This document shows positions 1 to 6,220 of a stretch of 16,026 nucleotides of DNA, one piece after another. Below the pieces are notes generated by a model. That model did not search any database. It worked only from the letters and a program-made list of their open reading frames with translations, and was not told the origin of the DNA. The stretch is from contig CAZMUM010000067.1 of assembly GCA_964569385.1 (NCBI GenBank), forward strand, positions 1 to 16,026, written 5' to 3'. Position 1 is the stretch's first letter. Each line of letters opens with the position of its first letter. The DNA is from JAADHX01 sp964569385 (GTDB lineage: Bacteria > Actinomycetota > Acidimicrobiia > Acidimicrobiales > Poriferisodalaceae). The position numbers were made by a program, and so were the translations under genes.

Positions 1-186
1 GAGCCCGAGTCCGAGTTGAGCTTGACCTCAGGTAAAACCGGTGAATCAAGCTACGCCGTCGCCGAGACTGGGAGTCTTGACGGCAGGGTCGGATTCCTCG
101 GGGATTTCACTGGCGAGACGATCACGATCTCTGGCACCTGGGCATCAGGCGAACAGTTCAACGTCGACATCAAGATCCAGCCGTAG
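1..186 (+). CDS. C-terminal end of an unknown, beta-rich protein (5' partial)
   Basis: Frame 1 is open from the first base to a TAG at 184-186 and gives 61 residues ending in TITISGTWASGEQFNVDIKIQP. The alternating hydrophobic and polar residues with many Thr, Ser and Gly resemble the last strands of a beta-sandwich, as in many secreted or lipoprotein C-termini. I do not recognise the family. The start, any signal peptide and the operon context lie outside the window. No hairpin with a T-run follows the stop. Coding status is well supported by uninterrupted, protein-like sequence; function is unknown. Confidence 0.6.
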   Translation, partial: EPESELSLTSGKTGESSYAVAETGSLDGRVGFLGDFTGETITISGTWASGEQFNVDIKIQP

Positions 187-732
187 CAAACGAGTCCCGA
201 GCCCCGCACGCGACCATCGCGCGCCTGGGAGCTACTGTGCCTGTGCGGTCCTGAACGAATCGATGGGCCGAACCGCGGGATGCAATTCGAAGACGGGTTG
301 AGCTGGGGGTCTGTCGTTCGCTGGGGATGACGGTCTCGGTTCAGCGATCAACGCGGTTATCGCACTGGCGGCCCGAGTTTGCGGCGCCTGCGCGCGAAAC
401 AATCACTCCAGCGAGCTGGCCGAAGAGGCCTATGACAATCAGCAAGCCAGCTGGCCTGCGGCCGTCAGTTACGTCGACGGCAAGTGTCGAGACGTTCCAA
501 CGAGCGGTATGTCGAAGGCGTCGGGCAGATCTCACATTCAGCGAGTTCGCTGAAGCGGTCGAAGACCTGCCCGCTTGCCCGACCATCGCCAAGGAGCCGG
601 GTCCGGCGCCATCACCACGGAGGTAAAGGACCGCTTCTGCGCACCGGCCCAACTCCCTGCCCAGAGCGTGAAGACACCCTCGGAGGTCGCTACTCTGCGT
701 GATCTCTCGTCTCCCTGTACATCTCCGGGACT
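187..732. other. Stretch with no confident gene
   Basis: No frame gives a recognisable protein. The most protein-like reading is + strand 302-553, about 83 codons, containing AINAVIALAARVCGACARNN. It has no ATG or GTG near its beginning and follows a TGA at 299-301, so it would be a 5'-truncated remnant at best. The antisense frame over the same bases is equally plausible, so neither is called. The stretch lies directly upstream of the ACAD-tail repeat and is probably the decayed interior of an earlier insertion. Confidence 0.4.
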
Positions 733-887
733 TTCCCGAATGGACGGGAACACTGGAAACACAACACTCAAGCGCACTCGGCGACACCCCGTCGACCCTT
801 CTGCAGGACTACGACATCTTCGAAGGCACCGAACAGATCCAGCAGCTGGTGATCTCCCGGGCGATCTCGGGGATGCAGATTGAGTAG
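733..887 (+). repeat. Long repeat, copy 1: hairpin plus ACAD 3' end
   Basis: Alignable with 4423-4579 over its whole length, about four-fifths identical by eye with two or three single-base gaps. It opens with a small inverted repeat (TTCCCG 733-738, CGGGAA 745-750, loop AATGGA). A non-coding block with AAACAC, CACTCA and ACACCCCGT shared by both copies follows, and the last 25 codons of an acyl-CoA dehydrogenase end it. Because the non-coding half is shared as well as the coding tail, the unit looks like the end of a mobile element that carries a copy of its target gene's 3' end. Confidence 0.7.
813..887 (+). pseudogene. Acyl-CoA dehydrogenase 3' end fragment, copy 1
   Basis: The last 24 residues before TAG read DIFEGTEQIQQLVISRAI followed by SGMQIE. 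This is the typical C-terminal helix of acyl-CoA dehydrogenases, whose usual form is IFEGTxQIQxLVIxRxI. Nothing upstream in the same frame resembles the rest of this family of roughly 380 residues, so only the tail is present. An open frame from 699 runs through it, but its first 35 or so codons are repeat sequence and are unlikely to be translated usefully. A second copy lies at 4505-4579. The role is inferred to be an attachment-site relic. Confidence 0.7.
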
Positions 888-915
888 AAACCCCTGCTAT
901 CGCAAGGGTTTCTAC
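884..915. repeat. Perfect 10-bp inverted repeat over the ACAD stop codon
   Basis: GTAGAAACCC (884-893) and GGGTTTCTAC (906-915) are exact reverse complements separated by 12 nt. The left arm contains the TAG stop of the ACAD tail. It could be an intrinsic terminator stem, though there is no T-run after it. Alternatively the two arms could be the core-binding sites of the tyrosine recombinase encoded 75 bp downstream. The corresponding place after ACAD copy 2 (4580 on) lacks the stem, which favours an element-specific att site. Confidence 0.5.
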
Positions 916-952
916 GGTTCGAGGATCCACCTCCCGATTTACCTCCCGTTCG

Positions 953-975
953 AAGGTGTCTCTAGCTGCCTCTAG
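953..975 (+). repeat. Short direct repeats upstream of the integrase
   Basis: TGTCTCTAG (957-965) and TGCCTCTAG (967-975) are near-identical 9-mers offset by 10 bp, one helical turn, just before the integrase start. The block beginning AAGGTGTCTCTAG recurs as AAGGTGTCCCTAG at 9971-9983, also followed by a second CCCTAG motif. They may be arm-type integrase sites or part of the integrase promoter; TAGTTT at 973-978 could serve as a -10 box. Confidence 0.35.
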
Positions 976-989
976 TTTTCGCTGCGACG

Positions 990-1864
990 GTGTCGAATGT
1001 GGCATCGATTCGGGAGAAGCGGCCGGGGTACTGGGAGGTGCGTGTCTTCGTCGGCTACGACGATGAGGGCAAGCCAGTCCGGGTCTCCAAGGCGATTCGC
1101 GGTGGCAAACGTGATGCCGAGCGGTTGGCAGCCCAGTTTTCGTCGCGTCCGGCGTCCCGTTCGGCGAAGTTGACAGTCGAAGAACTGCTCGAGGAGTACA
1201 TGGAGCACAAGGGCCCGTCGTGGTCGCTGTCATCTCGCCGTGACTATGCCAGTCGGGCCGAGCGGATCAGGGCCGAACAGATCGGAACGAAACCGGTGAG
1301 TCGAGTCTGGGTGGTTGAGGTCGACAGATGGCATTTGCGAATGCACAAGGCGGGGGTTGGCGAAGCTCAGATCCGCAACTTACACACGTTGCTTCGGGCT
1401 GCATTCGGGCAGGCCGTCCGGTGTGAGCTGCTCCCGACGAACCGGGTGGCGAGCGCCAAACTCCAGCGGCGGAAGAAGACCCCAGGGGCGTGATGTCGGT
1501 CGACGACGTGGCCCTGGCGTTGACGGTGGCCGAGCAGGTTCATCCGTTCGCACCGCTCGCGCTTCGGTCGGCTGCGGTCTCGGGGGCTCGCCGTTCCGAG
1601 CTGGCCGGGCTTCGATGGGACCGAGTGGTCGATGGCCAGCTCATCATCAATCAGGCGATCACCATCGACCGGACACATCCGGTCGGCGATCCCGAGCGCC
1701 TGCATGTGTCGCCGTGGATCGTCGGTGAGGACGAGCATCCGCCCAGCCCCGACAAGATCGGTTGGTGGTGGAAACGCACGAGCCGAGCGGATCAAGGCCG
1801 AGCAGGTCGATCTCTCCAGGGTGTGACTATCGAGTGCCTCGATGGGCGCACTGCCTTGCTCTAG
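990..1864 (+). pseudogene. Tyrosine recombinase (phage-type integrase), frameshifted and truncated
   Basis: Frame A (GTG 990 to TGA 1493, 167 aa) carries an N-terminal arm-binding-like part (GYWEVRVFVGYDDEGKPVRV, about residues 13-32) and the SAM-like core-binding domain (about 60-160, from LTVEELLEEYMEHKGPSW). Frame B (from 1490) continues without a gap in sense, MSVDDVALALTVAEQ then SGARRSELAGLRW, which holds the first catalytic Arg. The two frames differ by a shift at about 1488-1493. Frame B becomes unrecognisable after about 1680 and stops at TAG 1862-1864. The beta-hairpin Lys, HxxR, second His/Trp and catalytic Tyr are all missing, so the protein should be inactive. It lies next to the att-like repeat, as integrases of genomic islands usually do. 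Confidence 0.8.
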
Positions 1865-1880
1865 GGTCTCGGTCCATATA

Positions 1881-1918
1881 ACTAGAAGTTAACCGCTTTA
1901 AATGCTAGTATTATGGAC
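1881..1918 (+). promoter_or_regulatory. hipB promoter and possible operator
   Basis: An AT-rich patch stands out from the GC-rich surroundings. TAGTAT (1906-1911) fits a -10 box, with 7 nt to the ATG at 1919. ACTAG (1881-1885) and CTAGT (1905-1909) form an inverted repeat 24 bp apart that spans the promoter. TTAA is repeated inside it. Autoregulation by HipB binding here would be normal for the family but is inferred. Confidence 0.4.
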
Positions 1919-2230
1919 ATGCAGGCGCTTTCGGTTATCGCTATCGAGGTTCTCGTCACTCTTGGCGAGACGATCAAGGCCGGACGGCTGCGTCGCGGGT
2001 GGAGCGTCCGCAACGTTGCCGAGCGCGTCGGGGCGTCGCCAACCACCATCAGCAAGATCGAGCGCGGTGACCCCTCCGTCGCCGTCGGTACCGTCATCGA
2101 AACAGCGTGCATTGTCGGCATCGACCTCTACGGCGGCAACGTCGGTGGCGCGCGCTCGGCCAATGCTGAGCTGTTGTCGCTGCTACCGCAGCGCGGTCGT
2201 AGCAAGAGAATCGCGAACAATGACTTCTGA
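1919..2230 (+). CDS. hipB: HipB-like XRE-family antitoxin and repressor
   Basis: About 103 aa with a Cro/C1-type helix-turn-helix: LGETIKAGRLRRGWSVRNVAERVGASPTTISKIERGDPSV, where the recognition helix is ASPTTISKIERG. This is the normal architecture of HipB antitoxins, which bind and neutralise the HipA kinase and repress the operon. The stop TGA (2228-2230) lies inside the next gene, which starts at 2220, so the pair is translationally coupled. An upstream ATG at 1913 is possible, but the likely -10 box ends at 1911, so a leaderless message would begin at or near the ATG at 1919. The C-terminus after GNVGG is loose and basic. Confidence 0.8.
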   Translation: MQALSVIAIEVLVTLGETIKAGRLRRGWSVRNVAERVGASPTTISKIERGDPSVAVGTVIETACIVGIDLYGGNVGGARSANAELLSLLPQRGRSKRIANNDF

Positions 2231-3446
2231 GCCGACTGGGGCATTCGTCTGGATCTGGATGCCCGGTGAGACGGATCCAGTTGTGGCAGGCCGCATCGAG
2301 CGACGCGACCAACGACACGTGTTCTTTTACGCCGGTAGCTACCTCGCACGCTCTGGTGCGGTTCCGATCTACGAACCCGAGTTGCCGCTGGACAACTTTG
2401 AACTCGAACCGCTCGACGGCGACATGCCGCTCTCCATCGACGACGCTGCTCCCGATTCGTGGGGTCGAGCCGTGATCAACGCCGTGGCGAACCGGCCCGG
2501 CGTAGACCTCGACCCACTCACATACCTACTGGAGTCGGGTTCAAGCCGCTTTGGAGCCATCGACTTCCAGACCAGCGCCGACACCTATCAACTCCGCGCC
2601 CCGAAACCAGCACCGCTCGAACAACTCATCGACGGTGCGGATCGCGTCGCTGCGGGCAAGCCCATCGACGAACACCTCGCTGCTGTGCTCATGCAAGGGT
2701 CACCCCTCGGCGGAGCGCGGCCGAAGGCGCTCCTGGTCGACGCTGACGGTACCGAGATCATCGCAAAATTCTCGCGGACGACCGACACCTTCCTGTGGGT
2801 ACAAGCGGAGTACGTCGCAATGGACCTCGCGCGTCGGGCCGGCATCAACGTCGCACCAGTCCGCTACGTCGAATCCCAAGGGCGCTCGGTCATCCTCGTG
2901 GACCGGTTCGACCGGCCCCCAGAAGGCGGACGGCGCCGTGTCGTGTCTGCCGCGACCATCCTCGGCATGCAGACCATTGTCGCAGCACGCCACTTCACCT
3001 ACGTCGACTTCGCCGACGCGATCCGTGCCCGCTTCACCGAACCTGACGCAACGCTGCGCGAGCTCTACTCGCGGATCAGTTTCAACGTACTTGTCGGCAA
3101 CACCGACGATCACGCCCGAAACCACGCCGCCTTCCCACTAGCAGGACTGGATCTCGCACTAACCCCGGCCTATGACATTGCACCCCAACCTCGAGCTGGG
3201 GAGACGGCAAGTCATCCCCGCTTTGGGCAAGGCGACGATGGCCGCGACAGCCGAATCGCACCCCTAGTCGCAGCCGCGCCACGCTTTCACCTCGCTCCTC
3301 ACGAAGCACAGGAGATCAGCGACCACCAGGTCGACGCAATCCGATCTAACTGGTCCGAGGTGTGCGACGCAGCGCACCTCACCGCCGCTCAACGCACGCA
3401 GCTTCTCGGCGGGCCGATCCTGAACGACTTCGCCTTCTTCTCCTAG
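2220..3446 (+). CDS. hipA: HipA-like serine/threonine kinase toxin
   Basis: 408 aa. The N-terminal HipA subdomain contains SGSSRFGAIDF (106-116). The kinase core follows: the Gly-rich loop SPLGGARPKALL (161-172), KFSR (183-186) with the likely ATP-binding Lys, DRFDR (228-232), the catalytic loop GNTDDHARNHAAF (293-305) and the metal-binding PAYDIAPQPR (316-325). All key motifs are present and length is close to the family norm, so the toxin looks intact. HipA kinases phosphorylate translation factors such as aminoacyl-tRNA synthetases; the target here is unknown. The open frame extends upstream to 1902, but the ATG at 2220 overlaps hipB by 11 nt and is the natural start. It sits inside the block flanked by the ACAD-tail repeats. 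Confidence 0.88.
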   Translation: MTSEPTGAFVWIWMPGETDPVVAGRIERRDQRHVFFYAGSYLARSGAVPIYEPELPLDNFELEPLDGDMPLSIDDAAPDSWGRAVINAVANRPGVDLDPLTYLLESGSSRFGAIDFQTSADTYQLRAPKPAPLEQLIDGADRVAAGKPIDEHLAAVLMQGSPLGGARPKALLVDADGTEIIAKFSRTTDTFLWVQAEYVAMDLARRAGINVAPVRYVESQGRSVILVDRFDRPPEGGRRRVVSAATILGMQTIVAARHFTYVDFADAIRARFTEPDATLRELYSRISFNVLVGNTDDHARNHAAFPLAGLDLALTPAYDIAPQPRAGETASHPRFGQGDDGRDSRIAPLVAAAPRFHLAPHEAQEISDHQVDAIRSNWSEVCDAAHLTAAQRTQLLGGPILNDFAFFS

Positions 3447-3662
3447 CAAACGCGACCAGCGGACGCCCTGCCCGGACCCATCGATTGACACGTGACCCGC
3501 CACACCGACGCCTAGGCCACAACCTCGTCAACTCAAACAACGGTCGCCTGCCGCCGCGGACCGGAAGCGACAGATCGAGCACTATGTCCAGCGCATACTG
3601 CGCCAGTGAGATCGCCGCCGTACGACTTGTCGACCGCACATTTCGCCGCGCGCGACGGTGCT

Positions 3663-3698
3663 GTATATCTCACTAGGTGGGCGGTATATACTCTCAGT
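3663..3698 (+). promoter_or_regulatory. vapBC promoter with paired operator half-sites
   Basis: TATACT (3687-3692) fits a -10 box with 6 nt to the vapB ATG, the spacing of a leaderless transcript. GTATAT occurs at 3663-3668 and 3684-3689, exactly 21 bp apart (two helical turns), each followed by a CTC. This is the layout expected for cooperative binding of a VapBC complex. Binding is inferred. Confidence 0.5.
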
Positions 3699-3893
3699 AT
3701 GACCAAGCGATTGATCGACGTAGATGACGATGCGCTCGATGCTGCCCGCGCTCAGCTCGGCACCCGGACCATCAAAGACACCGTCAATCAGGCGCTACGT
3801 AGAGCCGCTGATCAACGCAGCGCCGCGCTCGCAGACGCTCTATCTGTTCTCGCTGACGTCGATCTCGACGACCGTTCCTCGGCCTGGCGCTGA
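3699..3893 (+). CDS. vapB: VapB-type antitoxin
   Basis: 64 aa starting MTKRLIDVDDDALDAARAQL, with GTRTIKDTVNQALRRAAD after it. This is the ribbon-helix-helix antitoxin pattern: a short N-terminal strand, then two helices with the LGTRTIKDTVNQAL signature common in actinobacterial VapB proteins. The acidic C-terminus (LADVDLDDRSSAWR) would wrap the toxin. The ATG at 3699 is preferred over the longer open frame from 3606 because it follows a good -10 box by 6 nt and begins the conserved domain. The TGA (3891-3893) overlaps the vapC ATG by one base, so translation is coupled. Confidence 0.85.
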   Translation: MTKRLIDVDDDALDAARAQLGTRTIKDTVNQALRRAADQRSAALADALSVLADVDLDDRSSAWR

Positions 3894-4294
3894 TGTTCCT
3901 GCTCGACACGAGCGTTCTGACCAGACTCCGCGCCCCGTCGATCCTCCAGCGAATCGAGGAGCTCGACCGCGACGGCCTCGCTCGCACATCTATGACCGAC
4001 CTCGAGATCGGCTTCTCGGCGCGTAGCGCCGACGAATGGGATCGGCTCCTGGTTGCGCTGGGAACGTTCCAGCGAATCGACGTCGAGGCGCATCACTTCG
4101 ACCGCGCACAACAGGTTCAACGCAGCCTCGCCGTCGAGGGTCTCAGGGGGCGCAAGGTGCCCGATCTGCTCATTGCCGCAGTCGCCGAGGCCGCCTCGCT
4201 CACGGTTCTGCACTACGACGCAGACTTCGACCACATCGCCGCCGTGACCGGACAACCAACCCAATGGATCGTCGAGCGCGGATCGATCGATTGA
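3893..4294 (+). CDS. vapC: VapC-type PIN-domain ribonuclease toxin
   Basis: 133 aa, normal length for VapC. The acidic residues of a PIN active site are all in place: D5 (LLDTSVLTRL), E38 (TDLEIGFSAR), D91 (GRKVPDLLIAA) and D109/D111 (LHYDADFDHIA). VapC toxins are Mg-dependent endoribonucleases that usually cut tRNA or rRNA; the target here cannot be read from sequence. The start overlaps the vapB stop. The toxin appears intact, unlike the other TA pairs further right. About 130 bp of non-coding sequence separates it from the second ACAD-tail repeat. Confidence 0.9.
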   Translation: MFLLDTSVLTRLRAPSILQRIEELDRDGLARTSMTDLEIGFSARSADEWDRLLVALGTFQRIDVEAHHFDRAQQVQRSLAVEGLRGRKVPDLLIAAVAEAASLTVLHYDADFDHIAAVTGQPTQWIVERGSID

Positions 4295-4422
4295 CCGGCT
4301 CCTCACGACCTGCCGCCCACGAAACAACCACCGCCCGACAACCCACCGCAAAATCGCATCCTACGAGACGCCGAGGCTGGTATGAGTCCGGGCCCGGTGT
4401 GAGACACGGGGCGTCACGGCCC

Positions 4423-4579
4423 GTTCCCGGGTGGACGGAACCGCTGCAAACACGGCACTCAGGCACACTGGGCAACACCCCGTAGGCCCCCGTGCAGGGC
4501 CCTCGACATCTTCGAAGGCGCCGAGCAGATCCAGCAGTTGGTGCTCAGCCGGGCGATCTTCGGCATGCGAATTGAGTAA
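4423..4579 (+). repeat. Long repeat, copy 2: hairpin plus ACAD 3' end
   Basis: Same orientation and layout as 733-887: inverted repeat GTTCC (4423-4427) and GGAAC (4437-4441), the non-coding block with AAACAC, CACTCA and ACACCCCGT, then the ACAD tail. The copies differ at scattered sites, including both transitions and transversions, so they are diverged relatives rather than a recent duplication. Together they bracket integrase, hipBA and vapBC. The stem-loop at the stop codon of copy 1 is absent here. Confidence 0.7.
4505..4579 (+). pseudogene. Acyl-CoA dehydrogenase 3' end fragment, copy 2
   Basis: The 24 residues before TAA read DIFEGAEQIQQLVLSRAI followed by FGMRIE, a second ACAD C-terminal helix with five differences from copy 1. 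No dehydrogenase sequence precedes it. Sequence upstream matches the repeat, not the ACAD family. The next gene's homology begins only about 10 bp after this stop, so the insertion seems to have removed that gene's 5' end. Confidence 0.65.
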
Positions 4580-4587
4580 CCGCACAA

Positions 4588-4884
4588 GTAGCTGACTACC
4601 TCTCGATCAGCGCTGGCGAGCTGGCGCGGTTGTGTAAGCAGTATGGGATCGTTGAACTTTCGGTCTTCGAATCAACAGCGCGGCGCGAAGCTACCGCTGA
4701 AAGCGATATTGACCTGCTTTACACCCTCGCACCAGATAACAAGCTCGGCTGGGCCATCGAAGATCTGAACGACCAACTCACCGAGGCACTCGGTCGGCCC
4801 GTTGATCTGGTGTCCAAGAAGTACCTTCACAAGATGCTGCGCGATCAGATCCTGCTCGACGCTGTTGTTCTATATGCGGCGTGA
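4588..4884 (+). pseudogene. MNT-type minimal nucleotidyltransferase antitoxin, 5'-truncated and mutated
   Basis: The frame opens just after the ACAD repeat and reads VADYLSISAGELARLCKQYG, then a minimal nucleotidyltransferase domain: FESTARREATAESDIDLLYT and GRPVDLVSKKYLHKMLRDQI. In this family the motif is GSx10DxD. Both Asp are present with correct spacing, but the Gly is Glu (TTC GAA TCA), a change that one G-to-A step from a GGA codon would give. There is no ATG; TTG at 4630 is the only ordinary start and would begin close to the motif. The gene overlaps the HEPN remnant by 11 nt, as in intact MNT/HEPN operons. It is probably inactive. Confidence 0.65.
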
Positions 4885-5038
4885 CGTCGTCATCGCCGAG
4901 ATGATTGCCGCCGCCGAGTCGGCCATCGCAATTGTCGATGCGCTCGATGCAGCTGAGCTCGGCAAGGACTGACTTCGGTGCGATGCCGCGCTCTGGTGCA
5001 TGACGATTCCACGATCCGAATCGACCTACCTGAGTTGA
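4874..5038 (+). pseudogene. HEPN-domain toxin remnant with nonsense codon
   Basis: Starts with ATG inside the end of the MNT gene: MRRDVVIAEMIAAAESAIAI and on to ELGKD, then TGA at 4970-4972. In the same frame after the stop it reads LRCDAALWCMT, matching the next conserved block of HEPN (DUF86) proteins, LRRDALLWNFT. The TGA therefore probably replaced an Arg codon (CGA to TGA). Similarity ends soon after, and the C-terminal RxxxxH ribonuclease motif is gone. A different frame, 4978-5082, gives 34 residues ending ISSLGDIDITADQE that I cannot place. HEPN toxins are RNases or AMPylation targets paired with MNT proteins; this one is dead. Confidence 0.6.
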
Positions 5039-5114
5039 TCAGCAGCCTTGGGGACATTGACATCACCGCTGATCAAGAATAACGACCGTTGCTCGTCGGC
5101 ACACACAACAAGAG

Positions 5115-5423
5115 TTGGTGGAGGTCGAGAACCAGCAGCTAGTCGGCGGCCCATGTTCTCTTGACCAATTGCTAGGTCTGCTCGATGCCATCGCATCTGC
5201 CATTACCCAGGCCGAGTCCGTTATGGGGATCCAGGTCCTGCGGGTGGAGGGTGAGGAACTGGCCTGCCTAGCCGACATAGCGGGGCGCCCGCCGTTGTCC
5301 GCTATTCGGGCGCGTTTCGTCGCCGGTGAGCCAGTCGAGTCGATCGCAAACGACTATGGCGTGCCTGGCGATGAGATCGAGGAAGCGATCTATGCCATCT
5401 GGCCGACGAACCAAGCGGCCTGA
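5115..5423 (+). CDS. DUF433-type antitoxin candidate
   Basis: 102 aa from TTG. The C-terminal half, GRPPLSAIRARFVAGEPVES then IANDYGVPGDEIEEAIYAIW, matches the helix-turn-helix part of DUF433 (VapB45-like) proteins, whose hallmark is a Gly-Glu-Ser-hydrophobic stretch followed by IAxDYGV and EIEEAI. The N-terminal half, with LDQLLGLLDAIASAI, is helical. The frame is open upstream to 5073 without an ATG, so the true 5' end may be lost; the TTG is a weak start with no clear ribosome-binding site. The next frame overlaps by 32 nt, as in DUF433/DUF5615 pairs. Possibly functional, but its partner is not. Confidence 0.55.
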   Translation: MVEVENQQLVGGPCSLDQLLGLLDAIASAITQAESVMGIQVLRVEGEELACLADIAGRPPLSAIRARFVAGEPVESIANDYGVPGDEIEEAIYAIWPTNQAA

Positions 5424-5559
5424 GTCACCACGTCCGGTCTTCTTTCTTGACCTCGGCCATCGCTTGAGAGGACGAACTCCGCTCGTGGCCGCGACCCAAC
5501 GTGGTCACTACCTAGCGGTCGACGTGTTCCGTTCCGTCATCGGCGACCATCGGGGGTGA
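5392..5559 (+). pseudogene. DUF5615-like PIN toxin remnant
   Basis: The frame from ATG 5392 reads MPSGRRTKRPESPRPVFFLD then LGHRLRGRTPLVAATQRGHY, and stops at TGA after 55 aa. DUF5615 (VapC45-like) proteins begin with a short basic leader and FFLDRGLGRR, then a strand with HxL, and run to 120-150 aa. Here the leader and FFLD are clear, but LDRxLG has shrunk to LDLG and the second half with the remaining acidic residues is missing. The overlap with the DUF433-like gene is the usual arrangement. I read it as an inactivated toxin; the assignment rests on a short match plus context. Confidence 0.45.
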
Positions 5560-5624
5560 CCAGGACTTGGCCGTCTGCTCGACATCAGCCACCGTCACCT
5601 CGACTACGGTCGAAGTTGATGTGC

Positions 5625-6026
5625 TCAGGCTGCTGGTGTGTCGACCCGATGCTGAAGGTATTCGCCCTCGCGTTCGAGAACTGCGCCGGGCCCGAACCGT
5701 CCGTAGCGGTTCGCCAACTCGACGATCTCGGTGGCGAGCAAGCTGACGAGCTCGGCACCTGGGTCGGACGAATCGAGCCATCCCCCGTCGTGCAGTCATG
5801 TGGCCATCAGCTGGGCAAGCGTCTCGATCGTGAGCTCGGAGCGTTCGACGACAACGACCGTTGTCGTTGCTCGACGACTCGTCAACCCAGCGAAACCTCG
5901 GGTGCAGCCACACGCGTGGTTCTGGCATTCCTGGAAGCCCAGATAGACGAGCTCGCCAGTCCGGGCATGGTGGTAGTCGGTCGGGCGTTGGCCTTGGAGC
6001 TGGTTGGTGGCTTCGAACACGAGCAT
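5625..6026 (-). pseudogene. DUF7715-family protein interrupted by in-frame TGA
   Basis: From ATG 6026 the frame reads MLVFEATNQLQGQRPTDYHH, then CGCTRGFAGLTSRRATTTVVVV and LTIETLAQLMAT, and meets TGA at 5796-5798. In the same frame it continues LHDGGWLDSSDPGAELVSLL to a TGA at 5625-5627, 133 codons in all. Small actinobacterial proteins I know as DUF7715 have this outline: a QGQRxxD start, a Cys-rich GCxR motif, SRxATTT, and LHDGGWL after the helix. The stop therefore falls inside a conserved stretch and looks like a point mutation. A good ribosome-binding site (AAGGGGA) precedes the ATG by 6 nt. Function of the family is unknown. A 222-codon frame on the opposite strand is its shadow. Confidence 0.6.
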
Positions 6027-6220
6027 GTCTTGTCCCCTTGTCAGTGGCGTCAGTGGCGACTATATGGAGGCCCTGTGACGCTCTCGTCTCGCTGCTCAGC
6101 GCTGCTCAGCGCTGGTCAGGGGAAGGCCTCGACGGTGTCGTGGGTGCGGGTGTCGGAGCGGTCGCGATGTAACTTGTCAGGTGACGTTGACGGGTTGACT
6201 CCCGAGAGGGGCAAGGCGGA

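Noticed and set aside
538..1233. 231-codon open frame on the minus strand
   Set aside because: It lies antisense to the ACAD tail and integrase, has no recognisable motif and low-complexity Arg/Pro/Ser composition; it is a shadow.
4970..5798. TGA recoding, since two genes have an in-frame TGA within conserved sequence
   Set aside because: TGA ends several intact genes here (hipB, vapB, vapC, the sigma factor), and both affected genes show other damage or lack context for selenocysteine or Trp; ordinary nonsense mutation is simpler.
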